Source: Enterococcus cecorum DSM 20682 = ATCC 43198
GTDB taxonomy: Bacteria > Bacillota > Bacilli > Lactobacillales > Enterococcaceae
NCBI RefSeq assembly: GCF_000407565.1
Contig: NZ_ASWI01000003.1
Coordinates: 124,001-188,000, forward strand
Length of the DNA stretch: 64,000 bases
Direction: 5' to 3'
In this document: piece after piece, positions 55,241 through 64,000 of the stretch
How positions within the stretch are numbered: the first letter of the stretch is position 1
Layout: each line of letters starts with the position of its first letter
The notes under the pieces: generated by a model
Told to the model about the DNA's origin: nothing
Databases searched by the model: none
The model's input: the letters and a program-made list of their open reading frames with translations, nothing else
Position numbers and translations under genes: made by a program

Positions 55241-56638
55241 ATGAATCAGATTACCAAAGAATTTGATACGATTGCGGCGATTTCGACAGCACCCGGTGAA
55301 GGAGCCATCAGCATGGTGCGCCTAAGTGGGAGCCAAGCGTTAGAGATTGCAGATGAAATATTTGTCGCTGGCAAGAAAAAACTCAGCCAAGTCGACAGCC
55401 ATACCATTCATTATGGCCATATCTATGACGACAAACGAGAGGGATTTTTAGATGAAGTGATGGTCAGTGTCTTAAAAGCACCGAAAACATTTACTCGCGA
55501 AGACATTATCGAAATCAATTGTCATGGTGGGATGGTCGTTACCAATCAAATTTTACAACTGGTTTTACGCAAAGGGGCACGCCTAGCTGAACCAGGTGAA
55601 TTTACCAAACGCGCTTTTTTAAATGGCCGTATCGATTTATCGCAAGCTGAAGCGGTGATGGACCTTATCCAAGCCAAAACCGACCAATCGATGCAAATGG
55701 CCTACCAACAATTAGAAGGACGCTTATCGACTTTAATTAAAAGTTTACGTCAAGAAATTTTGGAAACCTTGGCGCAAGTTGAAGTCAATATCGATTATCC
55801 AGAATACGATGATGTAGAAGAGATGACCAGCCAGTTGATGCTAACCACAGCCAAACATATAGAAGAAAAAATCGAACAGCTGCTAAAGACCGCCACGCAA
55901 GGAAAAATTTTGCGTGAAGGCTTGCAGACAGCGATTATCGGCCGGCCAAATGTCGGAAAATCCAGTCTATTAAACTATTTATTGGACGAAGAAAAAGCGA
56001 TTGTCACGGACATTGCTGGAACGACGCGCGATGTCATCGAAGAATATGTCAATGTCAATGGCGTGCCACTGAAACTGATTGATACAGCCGGCATTCGTCA
56101 AACAGAAGATGTCGTGGAAAAAATCGGAGTGGAGCGCAGTAAAAAAGCCCTCCAACAAGCCGATTTGGTATTGTTAGTCTTAAATCAAGCTGAAGCACTA
56201 ACCAAAGAAGATTTAGCGCTATTAGATTTAACCAAACAATCCAAGCGTATCATTTTGCTTAATAAAACAGATTTACCAAGTGCTTTAGACCGTGCGCAAT
56301 TACAAGAAGTGGCCCAAGACAGTCCAGTTTTTGCGATTTCCGTGGTGGCTCAAGATGGTTTGGAGCAATTAGAAAAAGCCATTAAAGACCTATTTTTCGC
56401 CGGTCAAACCCAGTCTAAAGAAGCATCTTATGTCTCCAATACGCGTCATATTTCCCTTTTAGAACAAGCACTAGCCAGTCTAAAAGAAGTGGAAAATGGC
56501 ATTGATGCAGGGATGCCCGTCGATTTAGTACAAATGGATTTAACCCGTTGTTGGGATCTATTAGGAGAAATCACGGGTGAAAGTGTTCAAGATGAATTAA
56601 TCACACAATTATTCAGTCAATTCTGTCTAGGAAAATAA
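55241..56638 (+). CDS. mnmE: tRNA modification GTPase MnmE
   Basis: 465 residues. With MnmG it installs the cmnm5 group on wobble uridine-34 of certain tRNAs. The N-terminal folate-binding domain ([23 protein letters not shown]) is followed by a helical domain. An inserted G domain has [24 protein letters not shown] and NKTD, and the C-terminus ends in the conserved CIGK-type tail (here FCLGK). GGAGGAG precedes the ATG. It is followed by mnmG after six bases plus leader. Confidence 0.97.
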   Translation: MNQITKEFDTIAAISTAPGEGAISMVRLSGSQALEIADEIFVAGKKKLSQVDSHTIHYGHIYDDKREGFLDEVMVSVLKAPKTFTREDIIEINCHGGMVVTNQILQLVLRKGARLAEPGEFTKRAFLNGRIDLSQAEAVMDLIQAKTDQSMQMAYQQLEGRLSTLIKSLRQEILETLAQVEVNIDYPEYDDVEEMTSQLMLTTAKHIEEKIEQLLKTATQGKILREGLQTAIIGRPNVGKSSLLNYLLDEEKAIVTDIAGTTRDVIEEYVNVNGVPLKLIDTAGIRQTEDVVEKIGVERSKKALQQADLVLLVLNQAEALTKEDLALLDLTKQSKRIILLNKTDLPSALDRAQLQEVAQDSPVFAISVVAQDGLEQLEKAIKDLFFAGQTQSKEASYVSNTRHISLLEQALASLKEVENGIDAGMPVDLVQMDLTRCWDLLGEITGESVQDELITQLFSQFCLGK

Positions 56639-56656
56639 CAAGAGGTGAACAAATCA

Positions 56657-58561
56657 ATGGAAGAATATCAAGCAGGTTCGTATGATGTCATCGTTGTCGG
56701 TGCCGGTCATGCGGGTTGTGAAGCAGCTTTAGCAAGTAGTCGTATGGGAAACAAAACCCTATTAGTTACCATCAATTTAGACATGGTCGCTTTTATGCCA
56801 TGTAACCCTTCTGTCGGTGGTCCAGCAAAAGGCGTGGTCGTGCGCGAAATCGATGCACTCGGCGGCGAAATGGGAAAAAATATCGACAAAACCTATATCC
56901 AAATGCGTATGTTAAACACCGGGAAAGGGCCAGCTGTCCGCGCATTACGAGCACAAGCAGACAAACATGCCTACCACCGCGCGATGAAACATACCATTGA
57001 ATTAGAAGAAAACCTGACTTTGCGTCAAGGCATCGTCGAACGTTTAATTGTTGAAGATAATGTCTGCAAAGGGGTGGTGACTTCAACAGGTGCGCGATAT
57101 GATGCCAAAGCGGTGGTCATCACGACTGGTACGGCTTTACGCGGAGAAATTATTATCGGGGAATTAAAATATTCTTCAGGACCAAACAATTCGCAACCAT
57201 CCATTGGCCTTGCTGATCATTTGAAAGAATTAGGTTTGGAAATTACACGTTTTAAAACCGGAACCCCACCACGCGTCAAATCAAGCACGATTGATTACTC
57301 AGTGACTGAAATCCAACCAGGCGATACCACCCCTAACCATTTCAGTTTCACAACGCCAGATAGTGCCTATAAACAAGAACAAGTACCCTGTTGGTTGACC
57401 TATACCAATAAACGCACCCACGAAATTATTGAAGAAAACCTACATCGTGCGCCTATGTTTACCGGGATTGTGAAAGGGGTCGGTGCGCGTTACTGTCCAT
57501 CGATTGAAGATAAGATCGTGCGCTTCAACGACAAACCACGCCACCAACTCTTCCTAGAACCAGAAGGACTCGAAAATGAAGAAGTTTACGTACAAGGCTT
57601 TTCTACTTCGCTACCTGAAGATGTCCAATTGAAAATGTTGCACTCAATTGCCGGATTAGAAAAAGCGGAAATGATGCGTACGGGTTATGCCATTGAATAT
57701 GATGTGGTGGTCCCTCACCAATTGCGCCCAACACTTGAAACGAAAAAAATTGCCAATCTTTTCACCGCTGGCCAAACAAACGGTACCAGTGGTTATGAAG
57801 AAGCGGCCGGTCAAGGATTAATTGCCGGCATTAACGCTGCATTGAAAGTCCAAGGCAAAGATCCCTTCGTATTAAGTCGTTCAGATGGTTATATCGGCGT
57901 GATGATTGATGATTTAGTCACGAAAGGCACCAACGAACCTTATCGTTTATTGACTTCACGTGCGGAATACCGCTTGATTTTGCGTCACGATAATGCAGAT
58001 TTGCGCCTAACTGAAATGGGGCATGCAATCGGCTTAGTCAAAGAAGACCAATACCAAGCCTACTTAGCGAAAAAAGCCAATATCGAAGCAGAAATCAAAC
58101 GTTTAAGTGAAATTCGCTTAAAACCAACTAAAGAAATCAATGAATTTTTAGCCCAAAAGCAAGCAGCGGCCTTAAAAGATGGCGTCTTAGCACTGGATTT
58201 CTTACGCCGTCCAGAAGTCAGCTACTTAGAATTAACGCAATTTATTCCAGCAGGTCCTGAGTTAACCAATAAAGAAATCGAACAAGTCGAAATTCAAATC
58301 AAATATGAAGGTTATATCAAGAAGGCTTTAGATAAAGTCGAAAAATTAAAACGCATGGAAGCTAAACGTATTCCAGAAAATATCGACTATGATGCGATCA
58401 ATAGTTTAGCAACTGAAGCCCGTCAAAAATTATCTAAAATTCGTCCAGAAACCATTGCCCAAGCGAGTCGTATCAGCGGCGTCAACCCTTCTGATATCTC
58501 TATTTTGATGGTTTATATCGAACAAGGCAAGATTTCTAAAGTGAACGTAGAAGAATCTTGA
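56657..58561 (+). CDS. mnmG: tRNA uridine-5-carboxymethylaminomethyl modification enzyme MnmG (GidA)
   Basis: 634 residues. FAD-binding partner of MnmE: dinucleotide fold [15 protein letters not shown], then [12 protein letters not shown] with the catalytic cysteine region, [13 protein letters not shown] and the C-terminal helical domain. I start at the ATG at 56657 (AGAGG about eleven bases upstream); a GTG four codons earlier overlaps that site. It is in one operon with mnmE. Confidence 0.97.
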   Translation: MEEYQAGSYDVIVVGAGHAGCEAALASSRMGNKTLLVTINLDMVAFMPCNPSVGGPAKGVVVREIDALGGEMGKNIDKTYIQMRMLNTGKGPAVRALRAQADKHAYHRAMKHTIELEENLTLRQGIVERLIVEDNVCKGVVTSTGARYDAKAVVITTGTALRGEIIIGELKYSSGPNNSQPSIGLADHLKELGLEITRFKTGTPPRVKSSTIDYSVTEIQPGDTTPNHFSFTTPDSAYKQEQVPCWLTYTNKRTHEIIEENLHRAPMFTGIVKGVGARYCPSIEDKIVRFNDKPRHQLFLEPEGLENEEVYVQGFSTSLPEDVQLKMLHSIAGLEKAEMMRTGYAIEYDVVVPHQLRPTLETKKIANLFTAGQTNGTSGYEEAAGQGLIAGINAALKVQGKDPFVLSRSDGYIGVMIDDLVTKGTNEPYRLLTSRAEYRLILRHDNADLRLTEMGHAIGLVKEDQYQAYLAKKANIEAEIKRLSEIRLKPTKEINEFLAQKQAAALKDGVLALDFLRRPEVSYLELTQFIPAGPELTNKEIEQVEIQIKYEGYIKKALDKVEKLKRMEAKRIPENIDYDAINSLATEARQKLSKIRPETIAQASRISGVNPSDISILMVYIEQGKISKVNVEES

Positions 58562-58697
58562 TAGTATTAATAAATGAAATATTGATTACCTAAAACTATT
58601 GGTCAGAAAAGCATATATTTTGGTAAATTTTCAGCAACTTCTGCTTGTTTGATTAATTTTAACAAGGATATTTATCGGATTTTATCCGTAAAATAAT

Positions 58698-58769
58698 AAC
58701 GCATTCTATTGAAATTTTGTTCTCGAATAAAGAGAGTCAAATTTTCTTATAGAATGTGTTTTTTTTTAT
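58698..58769 (+). terminator. Terminator of mnmE-mnmG
   Basis: AACGCATTCTAT pairs with ATAGAATGTGTT, with a partly paired interior and ten T following. The rest of 58562-58947 is AT-rich; its last part (58856-58947) is the left end of an IS30-like element. Confidence 0.75.
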
Positions 58770-58947
58770 TCTGTAATAATTTTAAGTGTTTGATTATTAT
58801 TTAGATAAAAAAAGAGAACAAAAATAAAGAAAAAACATAGGGCGAGTTTTTATAATCAAGTTGGACACTTTTGACAAAAAATAATCATAGTGAAAAATCG
58901 TGTATATTTAATTTGACAAAAAAATAATATAAGGAGATTTTTTCACT

Positions 58948-59235
58948 ATGACTGAAGTCAATTTTAACACAAAAATAGCGCGTCAAAGAGGCAAACATTT
59001 ATCAAAAGAAGAGCGTGAAACGCTCAATGCTTTACTGAAGCAAAGTTATTCTTACAGAAAAATCGCTAAGTATATCGGCGTTTCTCCCCAAACAGTTGTA
59101 AATGAAGTGAACCGTGGAACCGTCCGACAAAAAAAGAAAATTAATGGGAAAATAAGCTACTTTAATATCTATGATCCTACATATGCTCATGAACGTTATA
59201 AACAAAAGCATCTACTTTGTCATCGTTTGTTTTAG
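58948..59235 (+). pseudogene. IS30-family transposase, N-terminal fragment
   Basis: 95 residues matching the start of IS30-type transposases: LSKEERETLNALLKQSYSY, then KIAKYIGVSPQTVVNEVNRG, the helix-turn-helix used to bind the ends. The catalytic DDE domain (about 200 residues) is missing, and the frame ends CHRLF. GGAG precedes the ATG. A terminal-repeat-like sequence TTGGACACTTTTGAC lies at about 58861-58875. It ends ten bases before the next gene, which probably lost its own start to this insertion or its later deletion. Confidence 0.75.
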
Positions 59236-59244
59236 TTTAAACTA

Positions 59245-60066
59245 GTGTGTAATTCAAAAATCTATATGGAAGGAACAGTATTAAGAATAGAACAGGGTTC
59301 TCTACATGATGGTGCTGGTTTACGGACCGTTGTTTATTTAAAGGGCTGCCCATTACGCTGTGCCTGGTGTTCGATTCCCGAATCACAAAGCAAGCAGATT
59401 GAAAAAGGATTTGGCCAGACCATGACCGCTGAAGAGGTAATGGATGAGATTGAGAAAGATGCTGTTTTTTACTTTCACTCGGATGGCGGAGTGACCATTA
59501 GCGGAGGCGAGGCACTGGTTCAGGCGGATTTTGCTAAAGAAATTTTGCAAAAATCGAAATACATTGGAATCAATACCGTACTGGAAACCAGCTTTTGTGG
59601 TGCTTATAATGAAATCCAAAAGGTAGCTCCCTATGTGGATACATTGTTTGTGGATGTAAAAATGTTTACCAGCAAGCTCCACAAACAATGGACCAGCTTA
59701 GATAACCAACAAATTTTGAAGAATATTCGTCGCTTTTTAATTGAGTATCCTAACTGCGAAGTGCGAATTCGAGTTCCTGTGGTTCCAGGTATCAATATGA
59801 ACCTGACCGAGCTGCTGACGATTGCTTGTTTTGTGGCAGATCTTGATCGGTTCGTACCGTTAGAATTACTACCGTACCACCGCTATGGTATGCACGGTTA
59901 CCAAGCATTGGGACTGGAGTATCCGTTGGCAGACACGCCAGCGTCTTCACCTAAAGAAATGTTTGCATTGGCAGATCAACTGGCTCGCACGGTTCCTCAT
60001 TTGCCGGTCACAGCTTTAACCAAAACATTTATTATTGAATCCAAGCTTTATCTTATGGATAAATGA
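59245..60066 (+). CDS. Glycyl-radical enzyme activating protein (radical SAM)
   Basis: About 266-273 residues. Activates a glycyl-radical enzyme by abstracting hydrogen with SAM and a [4Fe-4S] cluster. The CX3CX2C cluster motif is GCPLRCAWCS near residue 35, and SGGVTISGGEAL-type (here DGGVTISGGEAL) and VDTLFVDVKMF follow. The ferredoxin-like insert with extra cysteines seen in many non-PFL activases is absent. The frame opens at a GTG, and the family start would be near MEGTVLRIEQGS (59266), but neither has a ribosome site and the IS30 fragment ends just upstream. The start is therefore doubtful. No glycyl-radical enzyme gene is present in the window. Confidence 0.8.
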   Translation: MCNSKIYMEGTVLRIEQGSLHDGAGLRTVVYLKGCPLRCAWCSIPESQSKQIEKGFGQTMTAEEVMDEIEKDAVFYFHSDGGVTISGGEALVQADFAKEILQKSKYIGINTVLETSFCGAYNEIQKVAPYVDTLFVDVKMFTSKLHKQWTSLDNQQILKNIRRFLIEYPNCEVRIRVPVVPGINMNLTELLTIACFVADLDRFVPLELLPYHRYGMHGYQALGLEYPLADTPASSPKEMFALADQLARTVPHLPVTALTKTFIIESKLYLMDK

Positions 60067-60130
60067 AAGACACTCACTAGCTGCAGCCAGCTCAAGAATA
60101 GAGCTTTTGCTGAAGTCAGTGAGTGTCTTT
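60066..60130. terminator. Bidirectional terminator between convergent genes
   Basis: AAAGACACTCACT (60066-60078) pairs with AGTGAGTGTCTTT (60118-60130), 13-bp perfect arms enclosing a smaller internal hairpin. Confidence 0.8.
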
Positions 60131-61128
60131 TTACGATGTTTTTTCGAAGTTAATTTGTCGAATGAACACTGGCTCAATCGGCACATCTTCACTGTTTGTC
60201 GGCTGAGCTGCGATCACTGATACGATTTCTAACCCTTGGTATACCTGTCCAAAAACAGTATAACGACCATCCAGCTCCGGTAGTCCTCCAAGCTCCAAGT
60301 ATGCTTGCTTTACATTCTGAGGAAGCAAGAGCCTCGGCAGCAGGTCAGCCTGCGCCTTTGTGTTTTGCACAATAAAAAAACTGGTTGCCGTTGGGGTGGG
60401 GACCGTGGTCCCCTAAGGCCAAGGCGCCATTAAAATGATAAAGTCCGCGATGCACTTCACCAGCGAAAAAGCCCTCATAGCTGGAAACAGCTTCATCACC
60501 AGAACCATCCAAAGCGCCAGCTTGAATAACAAATTCCTTAATGACACGAGCCGAAATATGTGTTGTCATAAACGCCTTGCTCAGCTAGGGAGCGCCAGTT
60601 GGCTACAGCTAGGGGAGCTTGGTCAGGAAATAAGCGGAGACGAATTTCACCAGCATCGGTGACCAGCACACAAACTTCTTCCTGCTGCGGTTTTTCTAAT
60701 TGAAAGAGAGGAAGGTTTGCAACTGAAACGCCTTGATCCTGCCATCAAATATCGAAAATCCGCCACTCGACCTTCGCCTGATCACCAAGGCGAGCCATTC
60801 CCAATAAAACGGTATAGGCGGTTTCATCCGCTTGAAAGGTCAATTGCAGCTGTCCTCGTAAATCGTTGTAGTCATCTGGGGCGGCTACTTGATAAAAAAG
60901 ATGAAACTGCGCATGCAAATATTCCAAAGGCTGATCTTTAAAGGCTGCAAAATAAGCCTGAACTTTTTCCCGCTACAAGCTGTCAGCCACCAAAAAATTT
61001 TCCAGTTGTTGTTTTGGAACGGTTGCTAACAAGGATCGGCAAACCGCCTCAATTTCCAATGCATCCCAATGTCGCGCAATTAAATGATGGATGGGTGCCT
61101 CTTGATTGTAGTCCCGCAGGTTGCTCAT
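60131..61128 (-). pseudogene. Cyclophilin-type peptidyl-prolyl isomerase with N-terminal extension, decayed
   Basis: The ATG at 61126-61128 opens a frame reading MSNLRDYNQEAPIHHLIARH that runs through an in-frame TAG (near 60975) and TGA (near 60747) into a cyclophilin domain. The cyclophilin part includes CVLVTDAGEIRLRLFPDQAP and LAVANWRSLAEQGVYDNT. A frameshift near 60570 leads to ARVIKEFVIQAGALDG and LALGDHGPHPNGNQFFY. A second shift near 60360 leads to LDGRYTVFGQVYQGLEIV and the stop at 60131. Two stops and at least two frameshifts make this a true pseudogene. The N-terminal 150 residues are not recognised. Confidence 0.82.
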
Positions 61129-61159
61129 TTTTTCACCACTTTCTTCTATTATATAGGAA

Positions 61160-61945
61160 TCACAAAATCGGCAGCGGCGTCAGGCAGCGTTCTTTTCCTT
61201 GAATGACTAGCAACTTTTCTACCTGACAGTCTGCCAACAGCTGACTCATTTTTTTAAAGCCCAGCTGATAATCTTCGGCAACATGAGCATCCGAGCCTAA
61301 GGTAAAGAGCTTTCCGCCGACACTTTGATACAAAGGAACGGCATAACGGTAAAGGTCTTCGTTGCCGTATTTCAAGAAGCTCTTGGCATTTAACTCCATC
61401 GCCAATTCTCGTTCAACAACCTTTTTGAAAATCGTTAGCAGCTGAGCCTCAAAATGCTCCGCGAATTCTTCCGCTGTGAAGGTGAAGCGGCGTAATCCAT
61501 AATCAAAGTGAGTCAAAATATCTCCTTCTGGAAAATCCGTCAAGACCTGCAACATCTGATCAAAATATTCCTTGGTAGTTTGAATGGGATCTTTGGTTAA
61601 AACCACATCGTCCATATAATCAAAGCGGCCATTTTGATGAATACTTACCAGCTTTAAATCATAGGGATGCTGAGCGAGGTAATCCACGATCCGATCTTCT
61701 TGTCCTGGAACAACGCCAATCTCGATACCTCGCAGAAATTTGGTGGAATAGGTTTCTTTTAAAGAGTCCAGTTTGTTTATATAGGCTGGATAATCCGGAA
61801 TGTCATCTTTTCCGGTAGATGGATTGTTTAAATCAAAGTGATCCGTAGAAACGAAAAACTCCGGCTGATAGGCTAAATAGTTTTCAAATTTTTCCTCTGA
61901 ATCAAAGGAAAAATACGTGTGGAGATGCTGATCATAATACTGCAT
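61160..61945 (-). CDS. PHP-domain phosphoesterase (HisJ-like)
   Basis: 261 residues. PHP motifs with metal-binding His/Asp/Glu: QHLHTYFSFDS, FVSTDHFDL, GIEIGV, VSIHQNG, LTHFDYGLRRF and TLGSDAHVAEDYQLG. This layout fits histidinol-phosphatase-like enzymes, but the window has no other histidine gene, so the substrate is open. GGAGGCTCCC-type sequence (AGGAGGCTCC on the coding strand) lies just before the ATG. It is monocistronic on the minus strand. Confidence 0.86.
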   Translation of the reverse strand: MQYYDQHLHTYFSFDSEEKFENYLAYQPEFFVSTDHFDLNNPSTGKDDIPDYPAYINKLDSLKETYSTKFLRGIEIGVVPGQEDRIVDYLAQHPYDLKLVSIHQNGRFDYMDDVVLTKDPIQTTKEYFDQMLQVLTDFPEGDILTHFDYGLRRFTFTAEEFAEHFEAQLLTIFKKVVERELAMELNAKSFLKYGNEDLYRYAVPLYQSVGGKLFTLGSDAHVAEDYQLGFKKMSQLLADCQVEKLLVIQGKERCLTPLPIL

Positions 61946-62012
61946 AGGGAGCCTCCTTTTTTCTACTACTATACCGCAAAAGCTTTAGAAGGTTAATGGG
62001 AATTCGTCGAAA

Positions 62013-62038
62013 TTTACAAACCATACACAACCTTTACA
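62013..62038. promoter_or_regulatory. Possible PhoP-type direct repeats
   Basis: TTTACA occurs at 62013-62018 and 62033-62038 (two helical turns apart), with a weaker ATACAC between them, about 90 bp before the ABC/phosphatase operon. Firmicute PhoP boxes are tandem TT(A/T)ACA repeats about 11 bp apart, so this is suggestive only. Confidence 0.3.
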
Positions 62039-62122
62039 TTGTTCATGAAACCTTTTCAAGAAATTGATTCTCTCATTACAAAGCTTTGTTAGAATGGAAT
62101 TATCGAAAGGGGATAATAATGA

Positions 62123-63214
62123 ATGAAAAAAATTCGTAACATGACTATCGGTTTATTTTGTGCAACAACAGTAAGTATCCTGTTGACAGGCTGCGGCTCA
62201 GGTGAAGCAACGAAGCAATCGGCTGCGGCAGACGACTCTTTAGATACGATTATAGAAAAAGCCAAGAAAGAAGGAGAGATTGCCAGCTTGGGAATGCCGG
62301 ATACTTGGGCAAATTGGGTAGGCACTTGGAACGACCTTGAAAAAGAATACGGCTTAAGTCACGTGGATACGGATATGTCCAGTGCAGAAGAATTGGCCAA
62401 GTTTGAATCAGAAGGAAAAAATGGAACCGCCGATATTGGTGATGTCGGTATCAGCTTCGGTCCGTTGGCTGAAAGCAAAGAGTTAACCTTGCCTTATAAG
62501 ACCAGCTATTGGGAGGAAATTCCGGATTGGGCAAAGGATGATGATGGGGATTGGTTGTTAAGCTATACGGGAACCATTTCCTTTATCACCGATAAAGAGA
62601 ATGTGAAGCAAGCACCGACTAGCTGGAAGGAGTTACAAGAGGGTGACTATCAAGTTAGCGTGGGGGATGTGACGGTTGCCAACCAAGCACAATTTGCTGT
62701 ATTGGCTGCGGCGATTGCCAACGGAGGTGACGAAAAGGATATTCAGCCAGGTCTGAATTACTACAAAAAAATGGCAGAAAAAGGCCGTTTGTCCACCGTT
62801 GATGCCAGCGTAGCAAATCTTGAAAAAGGTGAAATCGATGTGGCAGTTGTTTGGGACTTCAATGGACTAAATTATCGTGACCAAATTGACTCCGAGCGTT
62901 TTGAGGTAACTGTGCCAACAGACGGCTCCATCATTAGCGGGTACACAACCTTAATCAATAAAAATGCCCCTCATCCCAATGCGGCAAAGCTAGCACGGGA
63001 ATATATTTTATCTGATGAAGGGCAAATCAATTTGGCAAAGGGCTATGCGCGACCTATTCGCAAGGTAGATCTGCCTAAAGAAGTAGCTGAAAAATTACTG
63101 CCGGAGGATGCTTATGCAGCGGCGGTGCCAGTTGAAGACAATGAAGCTTGGAACAAGACCTCTGTAGAGCTTCCAGAGCTTTGGCAGGAAGAGGTACTGA
63201 TTTATGCAAAGTAG
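62123..63214 (+). CDS. ABC transporter substrate-binding lipoprotein
   Basis: 363 residues. A lipoprotein signal peptide with lipobox LLTGC (Cys near 24) is followed by a type II periplasmic-binding fold with short motifs (FITDKENV, VAVVWDFNGLNYRD, SGYTTLINKNAPHPNAAKLAREYILS). The last motif is typical of iron, thiamine, polyamine and 2-aminoethylphosphonate binders. AAGGGG precedes the ATG. Its end overlaps the next gene by 11 bases, so the two are coupled. Coupling to an alkaline-phosphatase-superfamily enzyme suggests a phosphorus-containing ligand, but this is inference. Confidence 0.87.
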   Translation: MKKIRNMTIGLFCATTVSILLTGCGSGEATKQSAAADDSLDTIIEKAKKEGEIASLGMPDTWANWVGTWNDLEKEYGLSHVDTDMSSAEELAKFESEGKNGTADIGDVGISFGPLAESKELTLPYKTSYWEEIPDWAKDDDGDWLLSYTGTISFITDKENVKQAPTSWKELQEGDYQVSVGDVTVANQAQFAVLAAAIANGGDEKDIQPGLNYYKKMAEKGRLSTVDASVANLEKGEIDVAVVWDFNGLNYRDQIDSERFEVTVPTDGSIISGYTTLINKNAPHPNAAKLAREYILSDEGQINLAKGYARPIRKVDLPKEVAEKLLPEDAYAAAVPVEDNEAWNKTSVELPELWQEEVLIYAK

Positions 63215-64000
63215 ACTTGACAAACTGATTGTAGTTATACTAGACGGCTGTCGCTACGACACAGCCGTCGCCCAGCTTGGGTTCATGAATCATTTAGTTG
63301 AGCACCAGCAAGCAAGCTTATTGAAGGTAAAAAGTGAGCTGCCCAGCAATTCACGTCCGTTATACGAAGTACTGATGACCGGCGTTCCAGCCTATGAAAA
63401 TGGCATCTATAGTAATTACCATGCTCAGCGATCTAAAGAGTGGTCGCTGTTTGAATTAGTTAAGGAAGCTGGCGGAAAAACAGGAGCCGCCGCTTACCAC
63501 TGGTACAGCGAGTTGTACAATCAAGCCCCCTATAATCATTTGGTTGATCGCATCCAGCATCAGGAGGAGCGACTGATTCAGCATGGCATCTTTTATAGTG
63601 AGGACACTTACCCTGATTCGCATTTATTTGCGGATGCCCATTATTTAGTGAATCAGTATCAGCCAGACTTTTTGGTCGTACATTCGATGAATATTGATGA
63701 TGTCGGTCACAAATTTACCGCCGATTCTCATGAATATGCAGCAGCGGTTAATCAGGCGGACAGATTATTGGCTATTTACCTTCCTGAATGGCTGCAAAAA
63801 GGTTATCAAGTCGTGGTGACTGCGGATCACGGGATGGATGCGCACGGACTGCATGGCGGCAACTTAGCTGCACATCGTGAAGTTCCTTTTTATTTGATTT
63901 CAAATAAACGCCAAAAGCTGAAGGAACAAACTGTACCACAGCTGCTGGCGGCTCCATTGTTTTGCTGGTTATTAGGAATTGCACCGTCAGAGAAAATGCA
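63204..64000 (+). CDS. Alkaline-phosphatase-superfamily phosphodiesterase (partial)
   Basis: 265 residues are visible before the right edge cuts the gene. Metal-binding and nucleophile regions of the superfamily can be read: VVILDGCRYDTAV (first Asp), SELPSNSRPLYEVLMTG (likely Ser/Thr nucleophile region), VVHSMNIDDVGH and VVTADHGMDAHGLHGG. No signal peptide is seen, so it is probably cytoplasmic. It resembles the nucleotide pyrophosphatase/phosphodiesterase branch that includes phosphonoacetate hydrolase. It is translationally coupled to the substrate-binding protein gene upstream. Confidence 0.82.
   Translation, partial: MQSRLDKLIVVILDGCRYDTAVAQLGFMNHLVEHQQASLLKVKSELPSNSRPLYEVLMTGVPAYENGIYSNYHAQRSKEWSLFELVKEAGGKTGAAAYHWYSELYNQAPYNHLVDRIQHQEERLIQHGIFYSEDTYPDSHLFADAHYLVNQYQPDFLVVHSMNIDDVGHKFTADSHEYAAAVNQADRLLAIYLPEWLQKGYQVVVTADHGMDAHGLHGGNLAAHREVPFYLISNKRQKLKEQTVPQLLAAPLFCWLLGIAPSEKM

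Overview
The window is the replication-origin region of a low-GC Gram-positive bacterium of the order Lactobacillales. The gene set and the individual proteins (dnaA-dnaN-yaaA-recF-gyrB-gyrA, rpsF-ssb-rpsR, gdpP-rplI-dnaB, purA, rpmH-rnpA-yidC-khpB, mnmE-mnmG, a YSIRK/LPKTG surface protein and several PTS transporters) look Enterococcus-like; the genus is an inference. The origin lies at about 34.1-36.1 kb. Conserved genes to its left are on the minus strand and those to its right are on the plus strand, so both arms read away from oriC.

Layout, left arm (1-36 kb). From the left edge: a partial ABC exporter, a frameshifted Rgg-type regulator, an ABC-F ATPase, an MFS transporter, purA, an EEP-family hydrolase, a glucose/maltose-type PTS EIICBA with two LacI-type operators, the replicative helicase, a frameshifted Nudix gene, rplI, and a GdpP homologue that lacks its membrane and PAS sensor parts. 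Next come a large wall-anchored hyaluronate-lyase-like PL8 protein, a decayed oxidoreductase, a Nudix hydrolase, rpsR-ssb-rpsF, a membrane-anchored EEP protein with a YjbR-like partner, gyrA, gyrB, recF and yaaA. These are followed by a dead MazE-like antitoxin, an MFS transporter, a frameshifted RmlD-like reductase, a dead Phd-like antitoxin, a hairpin repeat, dnaN, the oriC unwinding site, dnaA and a DnaA-box cluster.

Layout, right arm (36-64 kb). rpmH-rnpA-yidC-khpB is followed by an accessory block (38.5-55.2 kb) lying between khpB and mnmE, which are often near neighbours in Firmicutes. The block holds glycerate kinase, an IS200/IS605-type element encoding the RNA-guided nuclease IscB with its probable omega-RNA, a YbjQ-family gene, an inactivated IS4-superfamily transposase, and a complete beta-glucoside utilisation locus (ROK kinase, GH1 phospho-glycosidase, PTS EIIB, EIIC, EIIA, LacI regulator). 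It ends with a tandem three-copy array of one IS3-family element and a chimeric resolvase/transposase remnant. Related hairpin repeats sit at both edges of this block, and a third relative lies beside dnaN. After mnmE-mnmG the window becomes patchy: an IS30 fragment, a glycyl-radical-enzyme activase, a heavily decayed cyclophilin-fusion gene, a PHP phosphoesterase, and the start of an ABC-uptake/alkaline-phosphatase-superfamily operon cut by the right edge.

Themes. The most notable system is the IscB/omega-RNA element. The most likely undescribed structure is the modular long-hairpin repeat family. The sugar locus shows self-consistent regulation: two LacI-type operators and a cre-like site before the operon, and a matching operator before the lacI gene. 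Several small disruptions fall in homopolymers or short repeats and could be real decay or assembly errors; the cyclophilin fusion and the two antitoxins carry in-frame stop codons and look genuinely dead.
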